Counted from the stretch's first letter, positions 34,541 to 43,432 are shown. The stretch: 51,742 nucleotides of DNA from Nitrospirota bacterium (GCA_021811105.1 JAJZPM010000021.1:1-51742), one strand, 5' to 3'. Program-made: numbers and translations. The notes: a model not told the origin generated them from the sequence alone.

Positions 34541-34617
34541 AAAATCTCCCCTCGCCCCTCTTTGCCAAAGAGGGGAATAATTCCTCCCTTTGGCAAAGGG
34601 AGGTTGGGAGGGATTTT
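34541..34617. repeat. Twin-hairpin intergenic repeat
   Basis: Two consecutive perfect hairpins, each with 9-base arms and a 3-base loop: CCCCTCTTT-GCC-AAAGAGGGG (34555-34575) and CCTCCCTTT-GGC-AAAGGGAGG (34583-34603). They are enclosed by AAAAATCTCCC-like and GGGAGGGATTTT arms. This recalls dispersed repeats of many environmental genomes rather than a terminator; as the only copy in the window its family is unproven. Confidence 0.75.
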
Positions 34618-34662
34618 ACAAATTATAAATTATAACAAGAATCTAAGAAACTCCGTGCATGA

Positions 34663-35397
34663 TCACCCTGACGGCCGCTCTCTCTTTATCTTCAGAACAA
34701 GGAGTGCCGTCATCCCGATGAGAAAAAGGATACCGCCGACCAGCGCCCATATCGCTCCCGGGTCCCTGCTCAGCTCGACGAGCGCAACCGGAAAGGGCCG
34801 GAACTCAACTGTCTTGATATAGATCCCGAAGCCGCCATGGAACGACGGGCTGTTCGGCCCGATCACGTCCATCCTGGAAAGGCCGCCTCCCTTCAGATAC
34901 CGTATGTCCGCCGACCAGTCGGCGATATACCCCGAAGGTCCTGCGTCGGCATGTATTTCACCGAAGACTACCGATTCGTTGTTCGGCAGCGGCAGGACCG
35001 TGCCCTGCGTTACGTATGCCGTGGCTTTGAAGCTTCCATAGGAACTCAGGAGATGACCGAGCAGCACGAAGAGAAACCCAATATGGATCACCTGGGGTGA
35101 GAGCACCAGGAGCATATTCCTTGTGCCGCTTTTTTTGATTATTGATTCGACGCTGCAGAAGAGCGTGTTGGCGGTGAGAAGCGACAGGACACCTATCGTG
35201 GCCCAGAGCCACCATGTCACGCCGGCAGGACTCTCCGCAAGCCATTGGAAGAGCGGCGCCATATGCAGGCCCTGAAACTCCTCCCGCAACGGCATGATGA
35301 TGGAACCGTATAAGAGTATGCATAACAGCGCGAGAAGCAGCCATATGGCAGTCCTCAACGATGTAAGAAACCTGACGATTTTCTGTAAGATGCCCAT
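34663..35397 (-). CDS. resB: ResB-like cytochrome c biogenesis protein
   Basis: A System II cytochrome c synthase component of the inner membrane. The 244-residue product has three N-terminal hydrophobic segments (about 12-32, 60-85 and 95-120), starting with FLTSLRTAIWLLLALLCILL, then a periplasmic domain and a final helix near residue 220. It is shorter than typical ResB (400 or more residues), as in compact ResB forms of related anaerobes. It lies 155 bases downstream of ccsA; the gap holds a repeat. Confidence 0.88.
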   Translation of the reverse strand: MGILQKIVRFLTSLRTAIWLLLALLCILLYGSIIMPLREEFQGLHMAPLFQWLAESPAGVTWWLWATIGVLSLLTANTLFCSVESIIKKSGTRNMLLVLSPQVIHIGFLFVLLGHLLSSYGSFKATAYVTQGTVLPLPNNESVVFGEIHADAGPSGYIADWSADIRYLKGGGLSRMDVIGPNSPSFHGGFGIYIKTVEFRPFPVALVELSRDPGAIWALVGGILFLIGMTALLVLKIKRERPSG

Positions 35398-35431
35398 ATC
35401 TTAATACGGCTCAACCGGAAAAAATTCCCTC

Positions 35432-35519
35432 GCGCCAAGCCGCAGAGCGCACAAAGCAAAAAATAAATCATGATGATTCAGGATAGGCACACTTTCTTCC
35501 TTTCTTTGCGTCTTTGCGC
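35432..35519. repeat. Degenerate CGCAAAG-type inverted repeat between ccsA and resB
   Basis: The left arm near 35432-35456 (GCGCCAAGCCGCAGAGCGCA) and the right arm at 35501-35519 (TTTCTTTGCGTCTTTGCGC) are imperfect inverted copies of a CGCAAAGA-type unit. It is similar in build to the spacer hairpins of the ribosomal operon. Confidence 0.5.
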
Positions 35520-35552
35520 AGGACATCTCCCGTTCCTCCTATGCAGCGTTTA

Positions 35553-36308
35553 TCAAAACGTATGCGAACTCTTCATTAAGAGACTTACCCCGAGATACGT
35601 GAACATCACGATCCCGAAGCCGATTATCCCGAGCATCGCCGAAGGCCGGCCCGACCACCACTGTCTCAGCCTGGTGTGCAGGTAGAGGCTGTAGAAGAGC
35701 CAGAGAATTACCGTCCATAGTTCCTTCGGTGTCCAAAGCCAGTAGGTGCCCCAGGCGAAATACGCCCATATCCCACCGAAGACCATGGCAGCGGAAAAGA
35801 AGCAATAGCCCACGAGGATTGCCTTGTACTGAAGGACTTCAGCGGCTTCATCGGGGAGACCTGCCCCGGCCGGCCCTCCGTCTTTGTCCTCTTCTCTGAC
35901 GAAGAGGAAGGTCGTACCAAAAACCGCCGCGATTCCGAAGAGCGCATATGCGAAAAAAGACAGGGCAACGTGAGACTCGAACCAGAATGTCTTCAGTACC
36001 GGGGGAAGCGGTGCGCTGTGCGGCGGGAAGAAAAGCGACAGGAGGATGAAGACGGCCGACAGGCCCAGCATCGGGAAAAGATGCCTGCCCCTGTTTCTCA
36101 TCCTGAAGGTCATCGGCAGTGCAAAGAGCACCGTTGCGAAGGAAAGGAAATAGAGCGTGTCGTGGGGTCCTATGATCGGCAGCCTGCCGAGTTGTAAGCC
36201 CCGGTAAAACATATAGGCAGCCTGGACCGCGAAGCCCGCGTAAACAAAAGCGGTCCGGGAGTACCCGAAAAGATAGAAGAGCGCCGGCAATACAGGCAGG
36301 ATGATCAT
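35553..36308 (-). CDS. ccsA: CcsA/ResC-like cytochrome c assembly protein
   Basis: The haem-handling partner of ResB in System II maturation. The 251-residue polytopic product has the WWD-type segment WGTYWLWTPKELWTVILWLF near residues 180-200 and conserved histidines in FESHVALSFFAYALFG and near the C-terminus (LHTRLRQWW). The motif usually reads WxWDPKE; here the Asp is Thr. It overlaps the upstream HD gene by four bases and is followed by resB. Confidence 0.9.
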   Translation of the reverse strand: MIILPVLPALFYLFGYSRTAFVYAGFAVQAAYMFYRGLQLGRLPIIGPHDTLYFLSFATVLFALPMTFRMRNRGRHLFPMLGLSAVFILLSLFFPPHSAPLPPVLKTFWFESHVALSFFAYALFGIAAVFGTTFLFVREEDKDGGPAGAGLPDEAAEVLQYKAILVGYCFFSAAMVFGGIWAYFAWGTYWLWTPKELWTVILWLFYSLYLHTRLRQWWSGRPSAMLGIIGFGIVMFTYLGVSLLMKSSHTF

Positions 36309-37132
36309 GTCCCCTGTCTTCCGGCCGCATATCCGCGCTCTGCCGGCGCAGCCTTTCGCATGCGGGACACATAATCGCTCAGTAGCGCTTCCACTTCTCT
36401 GATCTCTTCGGTATCAGGCAGGAGCGCAACAAGCCTGCGGATGAAGTCATTCTCCGCGAGTAATGCGAACGACGAGGAGAAGTTCAGATCATACACCCAT
36501 GAGAGCTGCGTTAGCTTGAAATCATTCATGTTCTTCAGGAGTGAAAGCGCGACGGATTTCCGGTCTCTTAGGCAGGCGACCGCTTCTTGCGAATATCCCG
36601 GTGTTTCGGGCAGACCTAACCCTACAGCTGAGGCTATGTCGTTGTTTTTGCTCTCGAAGAACCCGAGAAAGATTCGCCATATATCGAGTTTGTCCGCGTC
36701 ACGGACCAAACGAAGAAAAAAAACGTCTTCCGCGTCCGGCAGGTGCGGGACGGAAAAGGCATTATGGAACCTGACTGCATTGAGGACGATACGCTGTTCC
36801 TGACCGGGAAGCGGACCGAGGACATTCTTTTCAGTCAGTATCTCCACCCCGAGATTCCCGTGGTTCACCGAAAGGCTGTCCCTGAACGTCCTGTACCGTG
36901 CGTACTGGGGGAATCTCCCGATGTCGTGAAAGAGTCCTATGGTTTCGGCGATCAGGATTTTGTCCGGGGCCAAACCCTGCTCCCCGGCAAGAAGGCGGAT
37001 GATTCGGCACACCAGGAGGGAATGCTCTTCCTTCAGCGTGATGTTCTTCTGATCTTCGGGAACATGCGAATAGAAGGACCGGACATAGTCCGCAAAAAAG
37101 GTCCTGAAGTTTTCGATGTCTCTTTCAGTCAT
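36305..37132 (-). CDS. HD domain phosphohydrolase family protein
   Basis: A 275-residue cytosolic HD-superfamily protein. Metal ligands are visible: His in EEHSLLVCRII, His-Asp in IGLFHDIGRFPQYARYRT and a later Asp in LVRDADKLDIWRIF. Substrate unknown; relatives include nucleotidases and c-di-GMP- or ppGpp-type hydrolases. It is 33 bases downstream of moaC and overlaps ccsA by four bases. Confidence 0.85.
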   Translation of the reverse strand: MTERDIENFRTFFADYVRSFYSHVPEDQKNITLKEEHSLLVCRIIRLLAGEQGLAPDKILIAETIGLFHDIGRFPQYARYRTFRDSLSVNHGNLGVEILTEKNVLGPLPGQEQRIVLNAVRFHNAFSVPHLPDAEDVFFLRLVRDADKLDIWRIFLGFFESKNNDIASAVGLGLPETPGYSQEAVACLRDRKSVALSLLKNMNDFKLTQLSWVYDLNFSSSFALLAENDFIRRLVALLPDTEEIREVEALLSDYVSRMRKAAPAERGYAAGRQGT

Positions 37133-37165
37133 GGTCTCAGCAGGTGTGACTGCAGGGAAGGGCCG

Positions 37166-37639
37166 TCATCTCCGGAACATGCCGCTCTTGCCGCCGCGCT
37201 TTTCGCGGAGGAGGATGTCGGAGATTACCATTCTTTTGTCCACGGCCTTGCACATATCATAGATCGTAAGGGCTGTGGCTGCCACCGCGGTCAGCGCCTC
37301 CATCTCAACCCCTGTCCGGCCGGTGTTCTTCACCTTTGCCTCGATCCCTATCCTGCGGCGCGTTTCGTCGAATTCGAATTCGACAGTGACCGAGGCGATG
37401 TTCAGAGGGTGGCACATTGGGATGATCTCGGAGGTTTTTTTCGCGGCCATGATTCCGGCAACGCGCGCCACCCCGAGGACGTCTCCCTTGGCTGTCCCGC
37501 CTTCCCGTATCATTTCAAAAGTCTCTTTGTTCATCGAAACGGAGCCGCTTGCAACCGCCTCTCTTTTCGTCTCGGATTTGGCCGAGGCATCGACCATGCG
37601 CGCCTGCCCCCGCTTGTCGAAATGGGTGAATCTCTTCAT
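37166..37639 (-). CDS. moaC: Cyclic pyranopterin monophosphate synthase MoaC
   Basis: With MoaA it converts GTP to cyclic pyranopterin monophosphate, the first step of molybdenum cofactor synthesis. The 157-residue product has [40 protein letters not shown] (active-site His) and [20 protein letters not shown] and KAVDK, all canonical. The start overlaps the moaA stop by four bases. Molybdo- or tungsto-enzymes are implied elsewhere in the genome. Confidence 0.97.
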   Translation of the reverse strand: MKRFTHFDKRGQARMVDASAKSETKREAVASGSVSMNKETFEMIREGGTAKGDVLGVARVAGIMAAKKTSEIIPMCHPLNIASVTVEFEFDETRRRIGIEAKVKNTGRTGVEMEALTAVAATALTIYDMCKAVDKRMVISDILLREKRGGKSGMFRR

Positions 37640-38646
37640 CCGCCGATCTTTGCCATTGGTCTTCTCTGGCGTCCGCTAAGGGCCAAGGGTCCTTTACGGG
37701 CGAGCGCGTCGCCTATGTTATGGCCTTCCGGCTTTACCTTGATCGCAAGCCTGAGCAGGCGTTCCAGTTCGGCATCGGATCCGCCGTTCCTGAGGGCGGT
37801 CTTCAGGTCGATCTCGGTTTCGGAAAAGAGACAGGGCCGGAGCTTGCCGTCCGAAGTCAGGCGCAGGCGGTTGCAGTCCGCACAGAAATGGTGTGTGATC
37901 GCGCTGATAAAACCGACTACGCCTCTGGCATCCCCGAGCCTGAAATACCTGGAAGGGCCGTTTTTTCTGATGCGGACAGGGACCAGTGGGGCGATTGTTT
38001 CTATTTTCCCTTTTAACTCTTCGGTCGAAATATACTTCTCCGGGCTCCAGTAGTCGTTATCGCCGGAGGGCATGAACTCGATAAACCGTACATGATACTC
38101 AGTGGAGAGGGTAAGCCGTGCAAAGTCGCTCACCTCATCGTCGTTGACACCGCGGACAGGCACCACGTTGATCTTAATCGGCGTGAGTCCGGCCTTCTCC
38201 GCAGCGGCGATCCCCCGCATGACGCTGTCGAGCGAACCGCCCCTGGTAATCTCCCGGTACCGATCGGGTTTGAATGAATCAACACTGATATTGACCCTGT
38301 CGAGTCCGGCATCCGCCAGTTCCTGCGCATGTCGCTCAAGGAACGTGCCGTTTGTCGTCATGCTCAGGTCTTCAATGCCGCGGATCTTCTTCAGGGAGGA
38401 TGCCAGGAAGGAAACGTTTTTCCTGGTGAGCGGCTCGCCGCCGGTGAGCCGGACCTTCTTTACTCCCAGTCCGGCCCCTATCCCGACTATTCTGATAATC
38501 TCTTCATACCTGAGTATCTCTTTGTGCGTAGAAGGAACGACCCCGGAGGGAGGCATACAGTAGACACAGCGCAGGTTGCAGCGGTCGGTGATCGACAGCC
38601 TCAGGTAATCTATCCCCCGTTGGAAATCGTCCTTCAGTCCGCTCAT
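37636..38646 (-). CDS. moaA: GTP 3',8-cyclase MoaA
   Basis: A radical-SAM enzyme carrying two 4Fe-4S clusters. The 336-residue product has the SAM-cluster motif C23, C27, C30 ([13 protein letters not shown]), [11 protein letters not shown] for SAM binding, and the second cluster [21 protein letters not shown] (C-x2-C-x13-C). It ends in the conserved C-terminal Gly-Gly. It overlaps cpoB upstream and moaC downstream by four bases, an unusual junction of cofactor and Tol-Pal genes. Confidence 0.97.
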   Translation of the reverse strand: MSGLKDDFQRGIDYLRLSITDRCNLRCVYCMPPSGVVPSTHKEILRYEEIIRIVGIGAGLGVKKVRLTGGEPLTRKNVSFLASSLKKIRGIEDLSMTTNGTFLERHAQELADAGLDRVNISVDSFKPDRYREITRGGSLDSVMRGIAAAEKAGLTPIKINVVPVRGVNDDEVSDFARLTLSTEYHVRFIEFMPSGDNDYWSPEKYISTEELKGKIETIAPLVPVRIRKNGPSRYFRLGDARGVVGFISAITHHFCADCNRLRLTSDGKLRPCLFSETEIDLKTALRNGGSDAELERLLRLAIKVKPEGHNIGDALARKGPLALSGRQRRPMAKIGG

Positions 38647-39542
38647 CGCTTTTTGCCGGAAGGCTTTTTGTTGAGCTCTGCCAGTTTCTTCTTCGCAAGG
38701 GCCGCATCTTTCGAGTCGGGATACTTATCGACGAGCTTCCTGAGGATCGTCGCACCCGTCTTTTTGTCTCCTATCCCGATAAACGCAAGCCCCTGTTTGT
38801 AAGAAGCGGTTGGCGCCTTTTCGTTTCCGGGATATTTCTTGAGCAGCGTCTCATACGAGAGGATGGCGCTTTCGTAGTCCTTTCCCGCATAATAGGTCTC
38901 GGCAATCCAGAACTGGGCGTTTCCGGCCAGCCTGTCTTTTGGGAAATCCTTCAGGAAGGCCTCGAATTTTTCCCTCGCCTCCTTATATTTCTTGTCCTTG
39001 AACAACTGGTATGCCGCGTCATAGTCTGTTGCCTTTTCTGCCGCGGGTTCTCCATGGGGTTCCTCACCCGGCGCTTCGGCCTTCTCTTTTTCAGCGCCGG
39101 CCGTGGGCGGAGCGGCCGCCTGCGGGGTTTCCGCAGGCTTGGCCGGTGCCTCGATGGCTGCAAGCTTGTCCTTCAGCGTCTTGACCTGGGACTCCACGGC
39201 TGCGATCTGTGCCCTTGCAAGGTCCCTCTCCGCGATCATGTCCCTAAGGGCTTTTTCTGTATTGTATTTGTACTCTTCAAACCTGCCCCGCAGTTCCTGC
39301 AGGCTGTTTGAGATCTCGGAAAGCCTCGAATTTATCTGGACCTGGCTGTCTCTCATCGCCGATAATGAATCTTCCTTCACGACGCCGGTGGTCTTTTCCT
39401 TCAGCGAATTCACTTCCCTCCGGGTATCGACGGTCTGCTGCCTGACGTCGTTTATATCCCGCTGAAGCGCATCAAAGTCACTCGAAGAAGCGCATGCGGA
39501 AGCGACAAGGCACAAAAGCAGTAAAAAGAACAGCCTCCTCAC
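38643..39542 (-). CDS. cpoB: Cell division coordinator CpoB/YbgF, lipoprotein form
   Basis: Coordinates peptidoglycan synthesis with Tol-Pal outer-membrane constriction. The 299-residue product has a lipoprotein signal (RRLFFLLLLCLVASAC, cleavage before the Cys near residue 16), a coiled coil (about 20-130), an Ala/Pro/Glu linker and three TPR repeats at the C-terminus (AYQLFKDKKYKEAREKFEAF; AILSYETLLKKYPGNEKAP). The GTG start at 39542 shares one base with the pal stop; an upstream in-frame ATG lies within pal. Confidence 0.92.
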   Translation of the reverse strand: MRRLFFLLLLCLVASACASSSDFDALQRDINDVRQQTVDTRREVNSLKEKTTGVVKEDSLSAMRDSQVQINSRLSEISNSLQELRGRFEEYKYNTEKALRDMIAERDLARAQIAAVESQVKTLKDKLAAIEAPAKPAETPQAAAPPTAGAEKEKAEAPGEEPHGEPAAEKATDYDAAYQLFKDKKYKEAREKFEAFLKDFPKDRLAGNAQFWIAETYYAGKDYESAILSYETLLKKYPGNEKAPTASYKQGLAFIGIGDKKTGATILRKLVDKYPDSKDAALAKKKLAELNKKPSGKKR

Positions 39543-40099
39543 TACTTGCCCGCCTTTCCGAGCACTACGAAGTGCGCCCGCCTGTTTTTCGCCCAGCATT
39601 CCTCGGTCTGCTCGGTGCAGAGGGGCTTTTCTTCGCCGTAACTGATCGTCTGAAGTCTCGCCGCAGGGACGCCGAGTGACACGAGATAATCCTTTACCGC
39701 TTTCGCCCTCCTGTCACCCAGTGCAAGGTTGTACTCGTTGGTCCCGCGGTCGTCGCAGTGGCCTTCGATCGACAGTTTCGCGCCGGAATTTTTTGTCATC
39801 CATTCGGCGATGGATTTCAGCTCCGACTTGTATTCGCTTTTTACATCATATTTATCGAATTCGAAGTTGATGTCCTTGAACAGGCCTTCTTTCTCTTCCA
39901 CGCCGGCAGTCTCTTTCTCCAGCGATTTAACAGATTCCTTGCCTGATGCCAACTTCTGCTCGGTGACCTTCTCCGGCGCCTTCTGAACGGCCTCCTTCTT
40001 CTCCGCCGGTTTCTCGGCCTCCGGCCTTGTCACCTCTTTCTTCGCGCACCCTGCCGATACAAGAGCAACCAATGCAAATAAAACCAGTAACCTTTTCAT
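39542..40099 (-). CDS. pal: Peptidoglycan-associated lipoprotein Pal
   Basis: An outer-membrane lipoprotein that binds peptidoglycan and TolB. The 185-residue product has a lipobox LVSAGC (Cys18), a Lys/Glu-rich linker to about residue 75, and an OmpA-like domain: FEFDKYDVKSEYKSELKSIA, IEGHCDDRGTNEYNLALGDR (the peptidoglycan-binding Asp and Arg pattern) and RAKAVKDYLVSLGV. It lies 38 bases after tolB. Confidence 0.96.
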   Translation of the reverse strand: MKRLLVLFALVALVSAGCAKKEVTRPEAEKPAEKKEAVQKAPEKVTEQKLASGKESVKSLEKETAGVEEKEGLFKDINFEFDKYDVKSEYKSELKSIAEWMTKNSGAKLSIEGHCDDRGTNEYNLALGDRRAKAVKDYLVSLGVPAARLQTISYGEEKPLCTEQTEECWAKNRRAHFVVLGKAGK

Positions 40100-40137
40100 C
40101 CTGTTCCTCCTCCCAATAAAGTAAATTATGATAGAAA

Positions 40138-41445
40138 TTAATTAGGCGACCATCTCGGGCCAAAGGCCTTCAGGTCTTTAGGGGTCACTCTCATCTGTGA
40201 TTCCCCGTTTGCTCTCATTATATATACGCCCTTCGTACGGTCCCTGTCGGAGGTGAAAACGAGGTACCTTCCATCAGGAGAAAAAGAAGGGTCTTCATTG
40301 TTGCCGCTTTCAGTAAGCTGCGTCAGTCCCGACCCGTCGGGTTTTACTATGCATATCTGGTTTTTGCCTCCACGGCGTCCCGAAAAAGCGATTCTGTCTC
40401 CGGTCGGCGACCAGACCGGGGAGGTATTGTAGTTGCCTTCGAATGTCACTCTCCTGGCCTCGCTGCCGTCGGACAGCATGACATAAATCTGCGGGCTTCC
40501 GCCCCGGTCGGAAACGAACGCGATAAATTTCCCGTCAGGGGAAACCGCCGGCGAGACGTCGATGCCGTAAGAAGACGTGATTCTCGTCAGGCTGCCGTTG
40601 TCGATATTGTAGGTGAACAGGTCCGGCGTACCTTCCTTTGACGAGGAAAAAACAAAAGCATTCTTGTTGGGGAGGAAGTCGCCGACCAAGTTTGTTCCCC
40701 TGGAAACAAAGATCCTCTTTTCCGTCAACCGTTGAAAGTCTAACAAATATATGCCCCATTGTCTACCCCGCTCCGACGAGTAAACAGCCTTGTTGCCGTC
40801 GAAAGACCAGTGCGGGGAGAGGATGATGGACGCTTTCAGGCCGAGTTTCCTGCTCCGGTGGCCGTCCCAGTCAGCGAGGTAGAGGTCCTTTGCGCCGGCA
40901 CGCTCTCCCACGAACATGACCCTCGTGCGGAACACGCCTTTTTGTCCGGTCAACGCACAGTAGATATCGTTCGCAATCGTATGAGCGAGCGGCCTGACGA
41001 GCGATTTCTCGGACTGGTACTCCTTGTTGAGCACCTCTTTCCCGTCCGTGACGTCGTACAGTCTGACGGATACCGTCAGATTCTTCCCTTCGGAAACGGT
41101 CCCCTTGACGACTGTTTCGACCCCGAGGGGTGTCCAGTTGGCCGGGTTAAAGGGCTGCGACAGCGACTCGACATACGCCGCCTTATCGACATAAGTGAAA
41201 AGCCCGGTGAAGACGAGGTCGTCCCTGAGGACCCTGGAGATTTCCGTGCCGGAACTGCCCGGGAGGTCGAAGATGGCGACAGGGACCTTCATCGCGGCGG
41301 GGGAAGTGATGTCGATGTAAACTTTTGCCTCGGCGAGAGGAAAAAGTGAAAAGTAAATAGTGAATGATAAGAAAACAATTAAAATAATTCTCCCTATTGA
41401 GCCATGAGCGACGTACTTCTTCTGCCCCTTATAACGATTACTCAC
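40138..41445 (-). CDS. tolB: Tol-Pal periplasmic protein TolB
   Basis: A periplasmic beta-propeller that links TolA and Pal. The 435-residue product has a signal segment (about 18-40, ending near PLAEA), the N-terminal TolB domain (DITSPAAMKVPVAIFDLPG, LRDDLVFTGLF), and WD40-like repeats each with a SPDGxxIAF-type core (VSPDGKFIAFVSDRGGSPQI, WSPTGDRIAFSGRRGGKNQI). It ends FGPRWSPN. The first residues (SNRYKGQKKYVAHG) make a longer than usual N-terminus, so the start could be further in. Confidence 0.95.
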   Translation of the reverse strand: MSNRYKGQKKYVAHGSIGRIILIVFLSFTIYFSLFPLAEAKVYIDITSPAAMKVPVAIFDLPGSSGTEISRVLRDDLVFTGLFTYVDKAAYVESLSQPFNPANWTPLGVETVVKGTVSEGKNLTVSVRLYDVTDGKEVLNKEYQSEKSLVRPLAHTIANDIYCALTGQKGVFRTRVMFVGERAGAKDLYLADWDGHRSRKLGLKASIILSPHWSFDGNKAVYSSERGRQWGIYLLDFQRLTEKRIFVSRGTNLVGDFLPNKNAFVFSSSKEGTPDLFTYNIDNGSLTRITSSYGIDVSPAVSPDGKFIAFVSDRGGSPQIYVMLSDGSEARRVTFEGNYNTSPVWSPTGDRIAFSGRRGGKNQICIVKPDGSGLTQLTESGNNEDPSFSPDGRYLVFTSDRDRTKGVYIMRANGESQMRVTPKDLKAFGPRWSPN

Positions 41446-41454
41446 GAGGAGACC

Positions 41455-42147
41455 TTAACCCTTTCTTCCTTCATTCGATGAAAATCTTATTCCTATCTCC
41501 ATTTCCTTAGGGGGAGGGATTACAGGACTTGCTTTCCGGACAGTATCCATGACATATTTGTCATAAATTCTGTCGCCAGATTTTTTTTCAAAGCGTAACA
41601 CAAAGAGCGTTCCGTCCTTGGCTATTCTCACAGAGATAATAGTTTCGAGATTTTTATTAATAAAAAATTCGGGTACTGACCAGTGGCTCTGTATTTGGCC
41701 AGTGATCTTTCCCATATAACCTTCCGCATTTGAGCCGTCGGGCATGCCGGCTATGCCACTCTGCGCGGCCGCCGGTGTTTTTTTCGGGCCGCCCTTTCCC
41801 TGAACGGAAATAAGGGCCCGCAGTCTGGCGAGACGTTCTACCCTTTTTTTAGCTGCGATCTCGGAGATGCTCTCGTTGATCAATTTCTCCGCCTTTTTTT
41901 CATCGAACCCGGGCTCATCTTTTTTACTTTTGGCCGCCGGACTGACCGCTCGCTCGTTTGCCGTGGAGGGCTGGACCGCAGTATTCTGTATGCTTGTGCT
42001 TCTCCCGGGGCTTACGAGGCTCACCACATAGGGTGACGGCATGACGATGTCATGGGACTGTCTCAGGACAAGAAACGTCAGCAGAAAGAAGGTGACGTGG
42101 AGACCCGCAGAAAGGGCCGCGGACCTCTGCAGGCTGGGACCTTTCAT
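41455..42147 (-). CDS. tolA: TolA/TonB-like energy transducer
   Basis: A bitopic protein linking TolQR to the periplasmic Tol-Pal parts. The 230-residue product has one N-terminal helix (about 10-28), a Lys/Glu/Ala-rich middle (about 60-120) and a TonB/TolA C-terminal domain (about 135-225: GYMGKITGQIQSHWSVPEFF, VRIAKDGTLFVLRFEKKSGD). It is short compared with E. coli TolA, as is usual outside enterobacteria. It overlaps tolR by four bases. Called TolA from context; it could be named TonB by sequence alone. Confidence 0.9.
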   Translation of the reverse strand: MKGPSLQRSAALSAGLHVTFFLLTFLVLRQSHDIVMPSPYVVSLVSPGRSTSIQNTAVQPSTANERAVSPAAKSKKDEPGFDEKKAEKLINESISEIAAKKRVERLARLRALISVQGKGGPKKTPAAAQSGIAGMPDGSNAEGYMGKITGQIQSHWSVPEFFINKNLETIISVRIAKDGTLFVLRFEKKSGDRIYDKYVMDTVRKASPVIPPPKEMEIGIRFSSNEGRKG

Positions 42148-42545
42148 TTTACGTTGATCTGAGGTTCCGTAATCATCCCGAGTTTTTCGATGCCTGCGTC
42201 CTTAATCTCGCCCATGACTTCGACCACCAGACCATAAGGGACGTCCCTGTCGGCCTTCAGAAAAATATTCGGGTTCAATTTGCTGATCGCCTCAAGTTTC
42301 TGGCGCATCTGAGGTATCGTGATCGGCGTATCGTTCATAAAAATCGTCCGGTCTTTCTTGATTACGAGAGAAATCCTCTCCTCCGGCGGAAGATCTTTGC
42401 CTTTTGCCTTGGGAAGATTCACATCTATCCCCTGCTGGAGCAAGGGGGCGGTTACCATGAAGATGACGAGCAGTACGAGCATGACGTCCACAAAGGGGGT
42501 CACATTGATCTCGGAAAGGACCGTCCTGTCCCTGTTCGTCTTCAT
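42144..42545 (-). CDS. tolR: Tol-Pal proton-channel subunit TolR
   Basis: An ExbD/TolR-family protein, 133 residues, with a single helix (about 15-35) carrying the ion-path aspartate in EINVTPFVDVMLVLLVIFMV. It is followed by LLQQGIDVNLPKAKG and a periplasmic domain ending ITEPQINVK. It works with TolQ to convert proton motive force into TolA movement. Junctions with tolQ and tolA overlap by four bases each. Confidence 0.95.
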   Translation of the reverse strand: MKTNRDRTVLSEINVTPFVDVMLVLLVIFMVTAPLLQQGIDVNLPKAKGKDLPPEERISLVIKKDRTIFMNDTPITIPQMRQKLEAISKLNPNIFLKADRDVPYGLVVEVMGEIKDAGIEKLGMITEPQINVK

Positions 42546-43171
42546 TCGCCTGTCTTCGTGAAGATCTCGAGCAGGTCTTCGGAGAAGTCTTCCATCTCGA
42601 TGATCATCTTCCTGGACATGCTCAGGTAGTAGTTATACGCGATGACCGCCGGTATGGCGGCCACAAGGCCGACCGCGGTTGCGATGAGCGCTTCCGCAAT
42701 GCCGGGCGCAACGACTGCGAGGGACGCCGAGCCGGCAAACCCTATCCCGTGGAAGGAACTCATGATGCCCCAGACCGTGCCGAAAAGGCCGATAAACGGA
42801 GAAGTGGAACCGGTTGTTGCGAGGAAATTCAGATATTTCTCGAGCTTCACCGATTCGAGTGTCTCGTATCGCCGGAGCAGCCGTTTCACCTCACCACTTT
42901 CCCTTTTCACCTCATCGGTGTACACTGATTTGAAAACATTCGCGATAGGGCTCAGCGAAAGGTTCTTTGTGGCCTTGAAGAGATTCCTCGGGTCTCTGTT
43001 TGCCCTGAAGGCCCTCAGGAACTGTTCCGATTCGCCGTTCGCCTTCGAAAAGTATCTTTGTTTGAAAAAAATGATCGCCCATGAGACGACCGAAAAGAAC
43101 AAGAGAATGCACAGGACGACCTTGACCACGATGCCCGCGTGGAGTATCAGAGAGAAGACAGACTCATTCAT
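42542..43171 (-). CDS. tolQ: Tol-Pal proton-channel subunit TolQ
   Basis: An ExbB/TolQ-family membrane protein, 209 residues, with three helices (about 7-33, 118-145 and 157-185). The conserved core TGSTSPFIGLFGTVWGIMSS, then EALIATAVGLVAAIPAVIAY, is intact. AGAGG precedes the ATG. It is the first gene of the long minus-strand run; a promoter candidate lies at 43198-43226. Confidence 0.96.
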   Translation of the reverse strand: MNESVFSLILHAGIVVKVVLCILLFFSVVSWAIIFFKQRYFSKANGESEQFLRAFRANRDPRNLFKATKNLSLSPIANVFKSVYTDEVKRESGEVKRLLRRYETLESVKLEKYLNFLATTGSTSPFIGLFGTVWGIMSSFHGIGFAGSASLAVVAPGIAEALIATAVGLVAAIPAVIAYNYYLSMSRKMIIEMEDFSEDLLEIFTKTGE

Positions 43172-43197
43172 ATACTACCTCTTCTGCGTTTCGATAA

Positions 43198-43229
43198 ATT
43201 TAAAAAAATTTGACCCCAAAAGTCAAATT
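43198..43229 (-). promoter_or_regulatory. tolQ-operon promoter with overlapping inverted repeat
   Basis: On the minus strand TTGACT (43226-43221), a 17-base spacer and TTAAAT (43203-43198), about 27 bases before the tolQ start. An 8-base inverted repeat AATTTGAC/GTCAAATT (43207-43229) covers the -35 and spacer and is a possible operator. Confidence 0.55.
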
Positions 43230-43307
43230 AAGAATATTTCACAATGCTATATCGCACGTATATAGTATATAACATCCGTACGATTAAATTTATCCCCTGA
43301 CATTTGA

Positions 43308-43313
43308 TATAAT
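43308..43313 (+). promoter_or_regulatory. -10 element of the tRNA-Ser gene
   Basis: A perfect TATAAT ending ten bases before the tRNA 5' end at 43323. The -35 (TTAAAT, 43284-43289, 18-base spacing) is weak. Confidence 0.5.
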
Positions 43314-43322
43314 ACTGTTCCC

Positions 43323-43412
43323 GGAGAGGTGGCCGAGCGGTTGAAGGCGACGGTCTTGAAAATCGTTGTAGGGGCAACTCTACCGTGAGTTCGAATCTCA
43401 CCCTCTCCGCCA
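43323..43412 (+). tRNA. tRNA-Ser (anticodon UGA)
   Basis: A 90-base class II tRNA with CCA encoded. The acceptor arm is GGAGAGG pairing with CCTCTCC (43402-43408), discriminator G. The D-loop includes GGCCGAGCGGTTGAAGG, and the anticodon loop CTTGAAA gives UGA. A long variable arm (around TTGTAGGGGCAACTCTACCG) and T-loop TTCGAAT follow. It reads UCN serine codons. A broken partial copy follows at 43433-43516. Confidence 0.95.
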
Positions 43413-43432
43413 TAATTTTCTGATACATTGAA

